Assembly (NCBI RefSeq): GCF_008704715.1
Contig: NZ_CP023689.1
Span: 7,998,001 to 8,062,000 of the forward strand
DNA from: Streptomyces chartreusis
GTDB taxonomy: Bacteria > Actinomycetota > Actinomycetes > Streptomycetales > Streptomycetaceae
Length of the DNA stretch: 64,000 bases
Direction: 5' to 3'
Part shown: positions 50,984 through 60,296 of the stretch, one piece after another
Numbering within the stretch: the stretch's first letter is position 1
Layout: the number at the start of each line of letters is the position of its first letter
Translations under genes and position numbers: made by a program
Notes under the pieces: model-generated
What the model saw: the letters and a program-made list of their open reading frames with translations, nothing else
The model's database searches: none
What the model was told of the DNA's origin: nothing

Positions 50984-52155
50984 GGATCGGCATCGTCTGC
51001 CCCTACTCCTGGGACGTCCCCGGTGGCGTCCAGTTCCACATCCGCGACCTCGCCGAGTACTTCATCCGGCTCGGCCACGAGGTGTCGGTCCTCGCCCCCG
51101 CCGACGACGACACCCCGCTCCCGCCCTACGTCGTCTCGGCGGGCCGCGCCGTGCCGGTGCCGTACAACGGCTCGGTCGCGCGCCTGAACTTCGGGTTCCT
51201 CTCGGCCGCCCGGGTGCGCCGCTGGCTGCACGACGGCCGGTTCGACGTCATCCACATCCACGAGCCGACGTCACCCTCCCTCGGCCTGCTGGCGTGCTGG
51301 GCCGCGCAGGGACCGATCGTGGCGACCTTCCACACCTCCAACCCGCGCTCCCGGGCCATGATCGCCGCGTACGCCATCCTCCAGGCGGCCCTGGAGAAGA
51401 TCAGCGCCCGGATCGCGGTCAGCGAGTACGCCCGCCGCACGCTGGTGGAGCACCTCGGCGGCGACGCGGTCGTCATCCCCAACGGCGTCGACGTCGACTT
51501 CTTCGCCGAGGCCGAGCCCAACCCCGAGTGGCAGGGCGACACGCTCGGCTTCATCGGCCGCATCGACGAGCCCCGCAAGGGCCTGCCCGTCCTGATGCGG
51601 GCCCTGCCGAAGATCCTCGCGGCCCGCCCGCAGACCAGGCTCCTGGTGGCCGGCCGGGGCGACGAGAAGGAGGCGGTGGAGTCCCTGCCCGCCGAGCTGC
51701 GCTCCCGCGTCGAGTTCCTCGGCATGGTCAGCGACGAGGACAAGGCCCGCTTCCTGCGCAGCGTCGACCTGTACGTCGCCCCCAACACCGGCGGCGAGAG
51801 CTTCGGGATCATCCTGGTCGAGGCATTGTCGGCCGGCGCCCCGGTCCTCGCCTCCGACCTCGACGCGTTCGCCCAGGTCCTGGACCAGGGCGCGGCCGGC
51901 GAACTCTTCGCCAACGAGGACGCAGACGCCCTCGCCGAGGCCGCCGTACGTCTCCTGGATGACCCGGTCCGCCGGGCCGAGCTGCAGAAGCGGGGCAGCG
52001 CACACGTCCGCCGCTTCGACTGGTCGACGGTCGGCGCGGACATCCTGTCCGTGTACGAGACGGTGACCGCGGGCGCGGCGGCGGTGGCGGCCGACGACCG
52101 CCCCTCGGGCGGCGGGAGCGGGCTACGGGCCCGGCTGGGGCTGGCGCGGGACTGA
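50980..52155 (+). CDS. pimA: Phosphatidyl-myo-inositol alpha-mannosyltransferase
   Basis: 391-residue GT4 glycosyltransferase that transfers the first mannose from GDP-mannose to the 2-position of phosphatidylinositol. Two Rossmann domains: N-terminal with CPYSWDVPGGVQFHIRDLA (glycine-rich loop), C-terminal with IGRIDEPRKGLPVLM and the E-x7-E motif in GGESFGIILVEAL. The extra 20 residues at the C-terminus are disordered. GTG start overlaps the acyltransferase stop by 4 bases. Confidence 0.94.
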   Translation: MRIGIVCPYSWDVPGGVQFHIRDLAEYFIRLGHEVSVLAPADDDTPLPPYVVSAGRAVPVPYNGSVARLNFGFLSAARVRRWLHDGRFDVIHIHEPTSPSLGLLACWAAQGPIVATFHTSNPRSRAMIAAYAILQAALEKISARIAVSEYARRTLVEHLGGDAVVIPNGVDVDFFAEAEPNPEWQGDTLGFIGRIDEPRKGLPVLMRALPKILAARPQTRLLVAGRGDEKEAVESLPAELRSRVEFLGMVSDEDKARFLRSVDLYVAPNTGGESFGIILVEALSAGAPVLASDLDAFAQVLDQGAAGELFANEDADALAEAAVRLLDDPVRRAELQKRGSAHVRRFDWSTVGADILSVYETVTAGAAAVAADDRPSGGGSGLRARLGLARD

Positions 52156-52243
52156 CCACCGTAGTGCCGGGTGAGCCGGCCGTCCGGGGCACGGGCGGGC
52201 CGAGCGGTTCACCCGGCGGGGCACCCCCGTAGGCTTTCCGCCC

Positions 52244-52786
52244 GTGACGGCAACTCTCATCTGGATTCTCGTCGCCCTCGTGGCGATCGGCCTCTACCTG
52301 AGCTGGACCGCGGGGCGCCTCGACCGCCTGCACGCCAGGATCGACGCGGCGCGTGCCGCACTCGACGCGCAGCTGTTGCGCCGGGCTTCCGTGGCCCAGG
52401 AACTGGCCACCTCAGGCGTGCTCGACCCGGCCGCGTCCATCGTCCTCTACGAGGCCGCGCACGCCGCCCGGCAGGCCGAGGAGGAACAGCGGGAGGTCTC
52501 CGAGAGCGAGCTGACCCAGGCGCTGCGGGCCGTGTTCGCCGAACCCCAGCAGGTGGAGGCCGTACGGGAGGCGCCCGGGGGAGAGGAAGCGGCCCGTGAG
52601 CTGACCGAGGCGGTGCGCCGGGTACCGATGGCCCGGCGGTTCCACAACGACGCCGTACGGGCGGCCAGGGCGCTGCGCCGGCACCGCAAGGTCCGCTGGT
52701 TCCGGCTGGCCGGACACGCGCCGTTCCCGATGGCGTTCGAGATGGACGACGAGCCCCCCACGGCACTGGTCGCACGGGCCGCCTGA
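52244..52786 (+). CDS. LemA-like single-pass membrane protein
   Basis: 180 residues. N-terminal membrane helix (LIWILVALVAIGLYLSW), then a long helical section and a C-terminal segment (RRFHNDAVRAARALRRHRKV, FRLAGHAPFPMAFEMDD) that resembles the LemA family end. LemA proteins have unknown function. TAGGCT (52230-52235) ends 8 bases before GTG 52244 with no ribosome binding site, so it is probably leaderless. It occupies the place of other genes (Nudix, thioesterase) found between pimA and pdxS in Mycobacterium. Confidence 0.7.
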   Translation: MTATLIWILVALVAIGLYLSWTAGRLDRLHARIDAARAALDAQLLRRASVAQELATSGVLDPAASIVLYEAAHAARQAEEEQREVSESELTQALRAVFAEPQQVEAVREAPGGEEAARELTEAVRRVPMARRFHNDAVRAARALRRHRKVRWFRLAGHAPFPMAFEMDDEPPTALVARAA

Positions 52787-52912
52787 CCGGCGCGAACACC
52801 GCGAGGGCCGGCAAAACGATCCACCGGCTTGTCATTGGCCCTTGCTGTGGCCTGGTCCGTTCCCGTTTCCTCAGTGCTTGCAGTAACCCTCTTTCACCGT
52901 GTGAGGTCACCC

Positions 52913-53818
52913 GTGTCCAACTCCGAAAACCAGACCCCCGAGATCGGCACCGCCCGTGTGAAGCGCGGCATGGCCGAGCAGCTCAAGGGTGGCGTGATCA
53001 TGGACGTCGTCACGCCGGAGCAGGCGAAGATCGCCGAGGACGCGGGCGCCGTCGCCGTGATGGCCCTGGAGCGGGTCCCGGCCGACATCCGCAAGGACGG
53101 CGGCGTGGCCCGGATGTCCGACCCGGACATGATCGAAGGCATCATCGAGGCCGTCTCGATCCCGGTCATGGCCAAGTCCCGCATCGGCCACTTCGTCGAG
53201 GCCCAGGTCCTGCAGTCCCTCGGCGTCGACTACATCGACGAGTCCGAGGTCCTCACCCCGGCCGACGAGGTCAACCACTCCGACAAGTGGTCCTTCACGA
53301 CCCCCTTCGTCTGCGGCGCCACCAACCTCGGTGAGGCCCTGCGCCGGATCGCCGAGGGCGCGGCCATGATCCGCTCAAAGGGCGAGGCCGGCACCGGCAA
53401 CGTCGTCGAGGCCGTCCGCCACCTGCGCCAGATCAAGAACGAGATCGCCAAGCTGCGCGGCTTCGACAACCACGAGCTGTACGCCGCCGCCAAGGAGCTG
53501 CGCGCCCCGTACGAGCTCGTCAAGGAGGTCGCCGAGCTCGGCAAGCTGCCGGTCGTGCTGTTCTCCGCCGGCGGTGTCGCCACCCCGGCCGACGCCGCGC
53601 TGATGCGCCAGCTCGGCGCCGAGGGCGTCTTCGTCGGCTCCGGCATCTTCAAGTCCGGCGACCCGGCCAAGCGCGCCGCCGCCATCGTGAAGGCCACGAC
53701 CTTCTACGACGACCCGAAGATCATCGCGGACGCGTCCCGCAACCTCGGCGAGGCCATGGTCGGCATCAACTGCGACACCCTCCCCGAGACCGAGCGCTAC
53801 GCCAACCGCGGCTGGTAA
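52913..53818 (+). CDS. pdxS: Pyridoxal 5'-phosphate synthase, lyase subunit
   Basis: 301 residues, (beta/alpha)8 barrel forming a dodecamer. It combines ribose 5-phosphate, glyceraldehyde 3-phosphate and ammonia into PLP. The two catalytic Lys lie in [10 protein letters not shown] and [10 protein letters not shown]. The protein is highly conserved over its whole length. GTG 52913 follows GAGG by 7 bases, and the upstream in-frame stretch is not like the family. Works with PdxT encoded 13 bases downstream. Confidence 0.97.
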   Translation: MSNSENQTPEIGTARVKRGMAEQLKGGVIMDVVTPEQAKIAEDAGAVAVMALERVPADIRKDGGVARMSDPDMIEGIIEAVSIPVMAKSRIGHFVEAQVLQSLGVDYIDESEVLTPADEVNHSDKWSFTTPFVCGATNLGEALRRIAEGAAMIRSKGEAGTGNVVEAVRHLRQIKNEIAKLRGFDNHELYAAAKELRAPYELVKEVAELGKLPVVLFSAGGVATPADAALMRQLGAEGVFVGSGIFKSGDPAKRAAAIVKATTFYDDPKIIADASRNLGEAMVGINCDTLPETERYANRGW

Positions 53819-53831
53819 GGCGCTGCGTCCC

Positions 53832-54440
53832 ATGAGCAACACCCCCGTCATAGGCGTCCTGGCCCTCCAGGGCGACGTACGGGAGCACCTCATCGCCCTG
53901 GCCGCGGTCGACGCCGTGGCCAGGCCGGTGCGGCGCCCCGAGGAACTCGCCGAGATCGACGGTCTCGTCATCCCCGGCGGCGAGTCCACGACCATCTCCA
54001 AGTTGGCCGTCCTGTTCGGCGTGATGGACCCGCTGCGCGCACGCGTGCGTGACGGCCTCCCCGTCTACGGCACCTGCGCCGGCATGATCATGCTCGCCGA
54101 CAAGATCCTCGACCCGCGCTCGGGTCAGGAGACCATCGGCGGCATCGACATGATCGTGCGCCGCAACGCCTTCGGCCGCCAGAACGAGTCCTTCGAAGCC
54201 GCACTCGACGTGAAGGGCATCGCGGGCGATCCTGTGGAGGGCGTCTTCATCCGCGCCCCCTGGGTCGAGTCCGTCGGCGCCGAGGCCGAGGTCCTCGCCG
54301 AGCACGAGGGCCACATCGTCGCGGTCCGTCAGGGCAACGCGCTGGCCACGTCGTTCCACCCGGAACTGACCGGCGACCACCGCGTGCACGGTCTGTTCGC
54401 CGACATGGTGCGCGCGAACCGGACAGCGGAGTCCTTGTAG
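53832..54440 (+). CDS. pdxT: Pyridoxal 5'-phosphate synthase, glutaminase subunit
   Basis: 202-residue class-I type amidotransferase that supplies ammonia from glutamine to PdxS. Catalytic Cys in [11 protein letters not shown] and the His-Glu pair in [14 protein letters not shown]-terminal [14 protein letters not shown] and [10 protein letters not shown] are typical. Follows pdxS by 13 bases in one operon. Confidence 0.97.
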   Translation: MSNTPVIGVLALQGDVREHLIALAAVDAVARPVRRPEELAEIDGLVIPGGESTTISKLAVLFGVMDPLRARVRDGLPVYGTCAGMIMLADKILDPRSGQETIGGIDMIVRRNAFGRQNESFEAALDVKGIAGDPVEGVFIRAPWVESVGAEAEVLAEHEGHIVAVRQGNALATSFHPELTGDHRVHGLFADMVRANRTAESL

Positions 54441-54488
54441 GATCTCTGGGGTTCGTTCATAGATGGGTTACGCGAAGGAGACAGGCAG

Positions 54489-55241
54489 ATGTCCGGCCAC
54501 TCTAAATGGGCCACGACGAAGCACAAGAAGGCCGTGATCGACGCCAAGCGCGGCAAGCTCTTCGCGAAGCTGATCAAGAACATCGAGGTCGCGGCGCGTA
54601 TGGGCGGCGTCGACATCGAGGGGAACCCGACGCTCTACGACGCCATCCAGAAGGCGAAGAAGCAGTCGGTCCCGAACAAGAACATCGACTCCGCGGTCAA
54701 GCGCGGAGGCGGTCTCGAGGCCGGTGGCGCCGACTACGAGACGATCATGTACGAGGGTTACGGCCCGAACGGTGTCGCGGTGCTCATCGAGTGCCTCACC
54801 GACAACCGCAATCGCGCCGCCTCCGACGTCCGCGTCGCCATGACCCGCAACGGCGGCAACATGGCCGACCCCGGCTCGGTGTCGTACATGTTCAGCCGCA
54901 AGGGCGTCATCATCGTCCCCAAGGGCGAGCTGAGCGAGGACGACGTCCTCACCGCGGTCCTCGAGGCGGGCGCCGAGGAGGTCAACGACCTCGGTGAGTC
55001 CTTCGAGGTGCTCAGCGAGGCCACCGACCTGGTCACGGTCCGCACCGCCCTCCAGGAGGCCGGCATCGACTACGACTCCGCGGACTCCAGCTTCGTGCCG
55101 TCCGTCCAGGTCGAGCTGGACGAGGAGGGCGCCAAGAAGATCTTCAAGCTGATCGACGCGCTCGAGGACAGCGACGACGTGCAGAACGTCTTCGCCAACT
55201 TCGACGTCAGCGACGAGATCATGGAGAAGGTCGACGCGTAA
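54489..55241 (+). CDS. yebC: YebC/PmpR family protein
   Basis: 250 residues, YebC fold of three domains ([20 protein letters not shown] at the N-terminus and the acidic middle [15 protein letters not shown]). Described as a transcription regulator in some bacteria and, more recently, as a factor easing ribosome stalling at proline stretches. Strong site GAAGGAG before ATG. Commonly next to ruvC in actinobacteria. Followed by a terminator. Confidence 0.95.
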   Translation: MSGHSKWATTKHKKAVIDAKRGKLFAKLIKNIEVAARMGGVDIEGNPTLYDAIQKAKKQSVPNKNIDSAVKRGGGLEAGGADYETIMYEGYGPNGVAVLIECLTDNRNRAASDVRVAMTRNGGNMADPGSVSYMFSRKGVIIVPKGELSEDDVLTAVLEAGAEEVNDLGESFEVLSEATDLVTVRTALQEAGIDYDSADSSFVPSVQVELDEEGAKKIFKLIDALEDSDDVQNVFANFDVSDEIMEKVDA

Positions 55242-55266
55242 CGCGGTCGCGAGCTGCACGGACTCA

Positions 55267-55297
55267 ACGGGCCGACGGGGCATCCCCGTCGGCCCGT
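55267..55297 (+). terminator. Terminator after yebC
   Basis: Perfect 14-bp stem 55267-55280 with 55284-55297, loop CAT, followed by CGCTTTG. Confidence 0.8.
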
Positions 55298-55380
55298 CGC
55301 TTTGTCGGGAGTTGCTGACCGGCGTTGTCGGTGGCACCGGATAGCCTGCACAAACAGGCGATCGAAGGAGGGGGCGCGGG

Positions 55381-55923
55381 GTGCGCGTACTGGGGGTGGA
55401 CCCGGGGCTGACGCGATGCGGTGTCGGTGTGGTCGAAGGCGTCGCCGGACGCCCGCTCACCATGCTCGGCGTCGGTGTCGTACGGACGCCCGCGGACGCC
55501 GAGTTGGGCCACCGCCTCGTCGCCGTCGAGCAGGGCATCGAGATGTGGCTGGACGAGCACCGGCCCGAATTCGTCGCCGTGGAGCGGGTGTTCAGCCAGC
55601 ACAACGTCCGCACCGTGATGGGCACCGCCCAGGCCAGCGCCGTCGCCATGCTCTGCGCCGCCCGCCGCGGCATCCCCGTCGCCCTGCACACCCCCAGCGA
55701 GGTCAAGGCGGCCGTCACCGGCTCGGGCCGCGCCGACAAGGCACAGGTCGGTGCCATGGTCACCCGCCTGCTGCGGCTCAGCGCCCCGCCCAAACCGGCC
55801 GACGCCGCCGACGCCCTCGCACTCGCCATCTGTCACATCTGGCGGGCCCCCGCACAGAACCGACTCCAGCAGGCCGTCGCCCTGCACTCCGCCAAGGCTC
55901 CCTCGAAAGGCCGTCTCGCATGA
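55381..55923 (+). CDS. ruvC: Holliday junction endodeoxyribonuclease RuvC
   Basis: 180 residues, RNase-H fold resolvase that cuts four-way junctions after branch migration by RuvAB. Acidic catalytic residues D7 (VDPGLTRCG), E68 (VERVF), D141 and D144 ([12 protein letters not shown]) are present. GTG start with GGAGGG upstream. Four-base overlap with ruvA. Confidence 0.97.
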   Translation: MRVLGVDPGLTRCGVGVVEGVAGRPLTMLGVGVVRTPADAELGHRLVAVEQGIEMWLDEHRPEFVAVERVFSQHNVRTVMGTAQASAVAMLCAARRGIPVALHTPSEVKAAVTGSGRADKAQVGAMVTRLLRLSAPPKPADAADALALAICHIWRAPAQNRLQQAVALHSAKAPSKGRLA

Positions 55924-56525
55924 TCGCGTCTCTCAGCGGCCCGGTCGCCGCGCTCGCCCCCGACTCCGCGGTGGTGGAGGTCGGCGGGATCGGCATCGCC
56001 GTCCAGTGCACGCCGAACACCCTCTCGGGCCTGCGGATGGGCCAGCAGACCAAGCTGGCCACCTCCCTCGTCGTCCGTGAGGACTCACTCACCCTGTACG
56101 GCTTCGCCGACGACGACGAGCGTCAGACCTTCGAGCTGCTCCAGACCGCGAGCGGCGTCGGCCCGCGCCTGGCCCAGGCGATGCTGGCCGTGCACTCGCC
56201 CGACGCCCTGCGAAGAGCGGTGGCCACCGCCGACGAGAAGTCGCTCACCGCCGTACCCGGCATCGGCAAGAAGGGCGCCCAGAAGCTGCTCCTGGAGCTG
56301 AAGGACCGCCTGGGCGAGCCCATCGGCGCGCCCGCCGTCGGCGCCCCGGTCAGCCAGGGCTGGCGCGACCAGCTGCACGCGGCCCTGATCGGCCTGGGAT
56401 ACGCGACCCGCGAGGCCGACGAGGCGGTGACCGCCGTGACACCGCAGGCCGAGGCCGCCGAGGGCACGCCCCAGGTGGGGCAGCTGCTGAAGGCCGCGCT
56501 TCAGACCCTGAACAGAGCGCGCTGA
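55920..56525 (+). CDS. ruvA: Holliday junction branch migration protein RuvA
   Basis: 201 residues; tetramer that grips the junction and targets RuvB. N-terminal OB domain, two helix-hairpin-helix motifs ([17 protein letters not shown] and [17 protein letters not shown]), C-terminal RuvB-binding domain (about 150-200). ATG overlaps ruvC stop. Confidence 0.97.
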   Translation: MIASLSGPVAALAPDSAVVEVGGIGIAVQCTPNTLSGLRMGQQTKLATSLVVREDSLTLYGFADDDERQTFELLQTASGVGPRLAQAMLAVHSPDALRRAVATADEKSLTAVPGIGKKGAQKLLLELKDRLGEPIGAPAVGAPVSQGWRDQLHAALIGLGYATREADEAVTAVTPQAEAAEGTPQVGQLLKAALQTLNRAR

Positions 56526-56685
56526 CCCGGTGGCGTCCCGGGACGGCCCGAAAGTGCCGGTCCCGGGGACGTCCCGCCCCTCTCGCCCGACCCGTCCGAC
56601 CGCGACCCCGAGGCACACCCGGGGGCCGGCCCCCGGACCCCGGCCGCCCCTACCGTCCGGCGCTTTCATCGCTAGGAGAACCGCA

Positions 56686-57756
56686 GTGAACTGGGACGAC
56701 ACCACCGACAGCCCCGCCGCCGAGCGGCTCGTCGGTTCGTCGGCCGACCGTGAGGACCAGGCCGTCGAGGCCGCGCTGCGCCCGAAGGACCTGGGCGAGT
56801 TCATCGGCCAGGAGAAGGTCCGCGAACAGCTTGACCTGGTCCTGCGCGCCGCACGCGCGCGTGGCGCCACCGCCGATCACGTGCTGCTCTCCGGCGCCCC
56901 CGGCCTGGGCAAGACCACCCTCTCGATGATCATCGCGGCCGAGATGGGCGCCCCCATCCGCATCACCAGCGGCCCCGCCATCCAGCACGCCGGCGACCTC
57001 GCCGCGATCCTCTCCTCCCTCCAGGAGGGCGAGGTCCTCTTCCTCGACGAGATCCACCGGATGTCCCGGCCCGCCGAGGAGATGCTGTACATGGCGATGG
57101 AGGACTTCCGCGTCGACGTGATCGTCGGCAAGGGCCCCGGCGCCACCGCCATCCCGCTGGAGCTGCCCCCGTTCACCCTGGTCGGGGCCACCACCCGGGC
57201 CGGTCTGCTGCCGCCGCCGCTGCGTGATCGCTTCGGCTTCACCGCGCACATGGAGTTCTACGAGCCCGCCGAGCTGGAGCGCGTCATCCACCGCTCGGCG
57301 AACCTCCTCGACGTCGAGATCGAGGCCGACGGCGCCGCCGAGATCGCCGGCCGCTCCCGCGGCACCCCCCGTATCGCCAACCGCCTGCTGCGCCGCGTAC
57401 GCGACTATGCCCAGGTCAAGGCGGACGGGATCATCACCCGGGACATCGCCGGAGCCGCCCTCGCCGTGTACGAGGTCGACGCCCGCGGACTCGACCGGCT
57501 GGACCGCGGTGTCCTGGAGGCCCTGCTCAAGCTGTTCGGCGGCGGCCCGGTCGGCCTTTCCACGCTCGCTGTCGCTGTGGGGGAGGAGCGTGAGACCGTG
57601 GAGGAAGTCGCCGAACCCTTCCTCGTACGGGAGGGCCTGCTCGCCCGGACCCCGCGCGGACGCGTCGCGACGCCTGCCGCGTGGGCACATCTCGGACTGA
57701 CCCCGCCGCGCTCGTCAGCTGCGGGAAACGGACAAGGGGACCTCTTCGGGGCGTGA
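56686..57756 (+). CDS. ruvB: Holliday junction branch migration ATPase RuvB
   Basis: 356-residue AAA+ motor. Walker [10 protein letters not shown] (about residue 71), Walker [10 protein letters not shown], sensor 1 GATTRAGLL, arginine finger in PLRDRFGF, C-terminal winged helix (about 270-340). GTG 56686 follows AGGAGA. The 160-base gap after ruvA contains nothing recognised. Confidence 0.97.
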   Translation: MNWDDTTDSPAAERLVGSSADREDQAVEAALRPKDLGEFIGQEKVREQLDLVLRAARARGATADHVLLSGAPGLGKTTLSMIIAAEMGAPIRITSGPAIQHAGDLAAILSSLQEGEVLFLDEIHRMSRPAEEMLYMAMEDFRVDVIVGKGPGATAIPLELPPFTLVGATTRAGLLPPPLRDRFGFTAHMEFYEPAELERVIHRSANLLDVEIEADGAAEIAGRSRGTPRIANRLLRRVRDYAQVKADGIITRDIAGAALAVYEVDARGLDRLDRGVLEALLKLFGGGPVGLSTLAVAVGEERETVEEVAEPFLVREGLLARTPRGRVATPAAWAHLGLTPPRSSAAGNGQGDLFGA

Positions 57757-57814
57757 TGGGGCGGTGACGGCGAGCTTGGTGGCCGGAGTAGGAACCCCGG
57801 TGCCATGCTGAGCG

Positions 57815-57872
57815 TTGTTCCATGCGCGGAGACTCGCTTAGACTCCGCCGATGCCGCCTTTGTCGGCGGCAT
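57815..57872 (+). promoter_or_regulatory. yajC-secDF promoter and 5'-terminal hairpin
   Basis: TTGTTC (57815-57820) and TAGACT (57839-57844) separated by 18 bases predict a start near 57851. The perfect 8-bp hairpin 57851-57858 with 57865-57872 would then form the very 5' end of the mRNA. Confidence 0.5.
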
Positions 57873-57931
57873 ACAATCCCCCAACCATCAGGCCGCTCAC
57901 CATCGCGGTCGTGTGAAGGAAGTTCCGACCC

Positions 57932-58435
57932 GTGAGTCTCGTGACCCTCCTCCCGTTCATCGTGCTCATCGGGGCCATGTTCCTGATGACCCGGTCTGCG
58001 AAGAAGAAGCAGCAGCAGGCCGCCGACATGCGGAACCAGATGCAGCCCGGATCCGGTGTCCGCACCATCGGTGGCATGTACGGCACCGTCAAGGAGGTCA
58101 GCGACGACACCGTCCTCGTTGACGCCGGCCCGGGCGTGGAGCTTCTCTTCGCCAAGAACGCGATCGGTGCCGTCCTCTCCGACGACGAGTACAACCGGAT
58201 CGTGCACGGCATCGAGCACGACCTGAAGTCCGACGTCGTACCGGACGACGCCTCCTCCCTCACCGAGACCGACGAGCCCGACGCTGCCGCCGCCTCCGAC
58301 GAGAAGGCCGTCGACCTCGGTAAGAAGGACGAGAACGACGAGGCCGAGGAGCCGTCCGACGCCTCCGTCGCCGCCGACGCGAAGTCGGACGACGAGCCGA
58401 AGAAGACCGACGGCGGCGACTCCGACGCGAAGTAG
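57932..58435 (+). CDS. yajC: Preprotein translocase subunit YajC
   Basis: 167 residues: one N-terminal membrane helix (LVTLLPFIVLIGAMFLMT), a conserved soluble domain (QPGSGVRTIGGMYGTVKEVS) and a long acidic Asp/Glu/Ala-rich tail of about 65 residues, longer than in E. coli YajC (110 residues). Forms the auxiliary SecDF-YajC complex. GTG start with GAAGGAAG upstream. Confidence 0.95.
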   Translation: MSLVTLLPFIVLIGAMFLMTRSAKKKQQQAADMRNQMQPGSGVRTIGGMYGTVKEVSDDTVLVDAGPGVELLFAKNAIGAVLSDDEYNRIVHGIEHDLKSDVVPDDASSLTETDEPDAAAASDEKAVDLGKKDENDEAEEPSDASVAADAKSDDEPKKTDGGDSDAK

Positions 58436-58444
58436 CCATGTTCC

Positions 58445-58473
58445 GGGGCGCGCGGGCCACGCCTGCGCGCCCC
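58445..58473 (+). terminator. Hairpin between yajC and secD
   Basis: 9-bp GC stem 58445-58453 with 58465-58473, followed by CCCCGGG rather than T. Partial attenuator or mRNA-processing site. Confidence 0.4.
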
Positions 58474-58567
58474 CGGGCATGCCGACTTCGCACGGGATCC
58501 CGACACCATGTCATGGCCGCCAGCCCGTCGATCCGGAGTGAGGCGGCCCGAGAGGGAGTACGAGAAG

Positions 58568-60295
58568 GTGGCAGCACCTAAGAAGGGCCGGAGCGCGAGC
58601 GCCCAGAGCAAGCCAGGGCGCTCGCTGGCCCTCATCCTGATCGCCATCGCGGCGCTCACCGGAGGGATGTTCGCCTCGGGGCACACCACTCCGCGACTCG
58701 GTATCGACCTGGCAGGCGGCACGAGCATCACGCTTCGCGCGGTCGCCGAGCCCGGCCAGGAATCCGCGATCAACAAGACCAACATGGACACCGCGGTCGA
58801 CATCATGGAGCGCCGTGTCAATGGTCTGGGTGTCTCGGAGGCCGAGGTACAGACCCAGGGCGATCGCAACATCATCGTCAACATCCCCAAGGGCACCAAC
58901 TCCAAGGAAGCCCGGGACCAGGTCGGCACCACCGCCAAGCTCTACTTCCGTCCGGTGATCGCCACCGAGGTCGCCGGCGCCGCCGCGACGCCGACCCCGT
59001 CGCCGAGCGCCTCCTCCAGCCCGTCGGGCAGCTCCGGCGACGAGGCGACGGACAAGTCGACCCCCTCCGGCACGCCGTCGGCGAGCTCCACCACCCAGGG
59101 CCGCGCGGTCACCGACGCCCTGAAGGCCGACTCCACGCCGTCCCCGAGCGCCACCCCCACCGGTGACGGCGCCGGGAGCAAGCTCGAAGCGCAGTACGCC
59201 GCGCTCGACTGCACCAAGAAGTCGGCCCGCGCCAAGGCGGGCGACGGAGCCAAGCCCACCGACTACACGGTCGCCTGCGGTCAGAACTCGTCCGGGCAGT
59301 GGCAGAAGTACATCCTCGGCCCCGCCGAGGTCGACGGCACCGACGTCGACAAGGCCCAGGCCGTCCTGAACACGCAGACCGGCGCCGGCTGGACCGTGAC
59401 CATGGACTTCACGAACGGTGGCAGCAAGAAGTTCGCCGCCATCACCGGCAAGCTGGCCAAGAACCAGTCCCCGCAGAACCAGTTCGCGATCGTCCTGGAC
59501 GGCGAGGTCGTCTCCGACCCCTTCGTGCGCCAGGCCCTGACGGGCGGCAACGCCGAGATCTCCGGCAACTTCAACCAGGAGTCGGCCCAGGCCCTCGCCA
59601 ACATGCTGTCGTACGGCGCCCTGCCGCTGACCTTCCAGGAGGACAGCGTCACCACGGTGACCGCCGCGCTCGGCGGTGAGCAGCTGCACGCCGGTCTGAT
59701 CGCCGGTGCGATCGGCCTCGGCCTGGTCGTGATCTACCTGCTGATCTACTACCGCGGCCTGTCGGTGATCGCCCTGCTGTCGCTGCTGGTCTCCGCGGCC
59801 CTGACCTACACGCTGATGGCGCTGCTCGGCCCGGCCATCGGCTTCGCGCTGAACCTGCCGGCCGTCTGTGGAGCGATCGTCGCCATCGGCATCACAGCGG
59901 ACTCGTTCATCGTGTACTTCGAACGCGTCCGCGACGAGATCCGCGAGGGCCGCTCGCTGCGCCCCGCCGTCGAGCGTGCCTGGCCGCGTGCCCGGCGCAC
60001 CATCCTGGTCTCCGACTTCGTGTCGTTCCTCGCCGCCGCGGTGCTCTTCATCGTCACCGTCGGCAAGGTCCAGGGCTTCGCGTTCACGCTCGGCCTGACC
60101 ACCCTGCTCGACGTGGTCGTCGTGTTCCTGTTCACCAAGCCGCTGCTGACGATCCTGGCCCGCACCAAGTTCTTCGGGAACGGCCACCCGTGGTCCGGTC
60201 TCGATCCCAAGCGACTGGGCGCCAAGCCGCCGCTGCGCCGCACCCGCCGTCCCGCCAGCCCTGCCGCGGGCCCTGTCGACCCGAAGGAGGCGTGA
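58568..60295 (+). CDS. secD: Protein translocase subunit SecD
   Basis: 575 residues. First membrane helix (ALILIAIAALTGGMFA), P1 base domain with LGIDLAGGTSITL, then a Ser/Thr/Pro-rich insert (about 137-202) inside the extracytoplasmic head, then P1 foot and five membrane segments with GLVVIYLLIYYRG, AIGITADSFIVYFERVRDE and KVQGFAFTLGL. With SecF and the proton gradient it pulls exported proteins outwards. GTG 58568 gives the family-like N-terminus. Ends one base before secF. Confidence 0.95.
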   Translation: MAAPKKGRSASAQSKPGRSLALILIAIAALTGGMFASGHTTPRLGIDLAGGTSITLRAVAEPGQESAINKTNMDTAVDIMERRVNGLGVSEAEVQTQGDRNIIVNIPKGTNSKEARDQVGTTAKLYFRPVIATEVAGAAATPTPSPSASSSPSGSSGDEATDKSTPSGTPSASSTTQGRAVTDALKADSTPSPSATPTGDGAGSKLEAQYAALDCTKKSARAKAGDGAKPTDYTVACGQNSSGQWQKYILGPAEVDGTDVDKAQAVLNTQTGAGWTVTMDFTNGGSKKFAAITGKLAKNQSPQNQFAIVLDGEVVSDPFVRQALTGGNAEISGNFNQESAQALANMLSYGALPLTFQEDSVTTVTAALGGEQLHAGLIAGAIGLGLVVIYLLIYYRGLSVIALLSLLVSAALTYTLMALLGPAIGFALNLPAVCGAIVAIGITADSFIVYFERVRDEIREGRSLRPAVERAWPRARRTILVSDFVSFLAAAVLFIVTVGKVQGFAFTLGLTTLLDVVVVFLFTKPLLTILARTKFFGNGHPWSGLDPKRLGAKPPLRRTRRPASPAAGPVDPKEA

Positions 60296-60296
60296 G

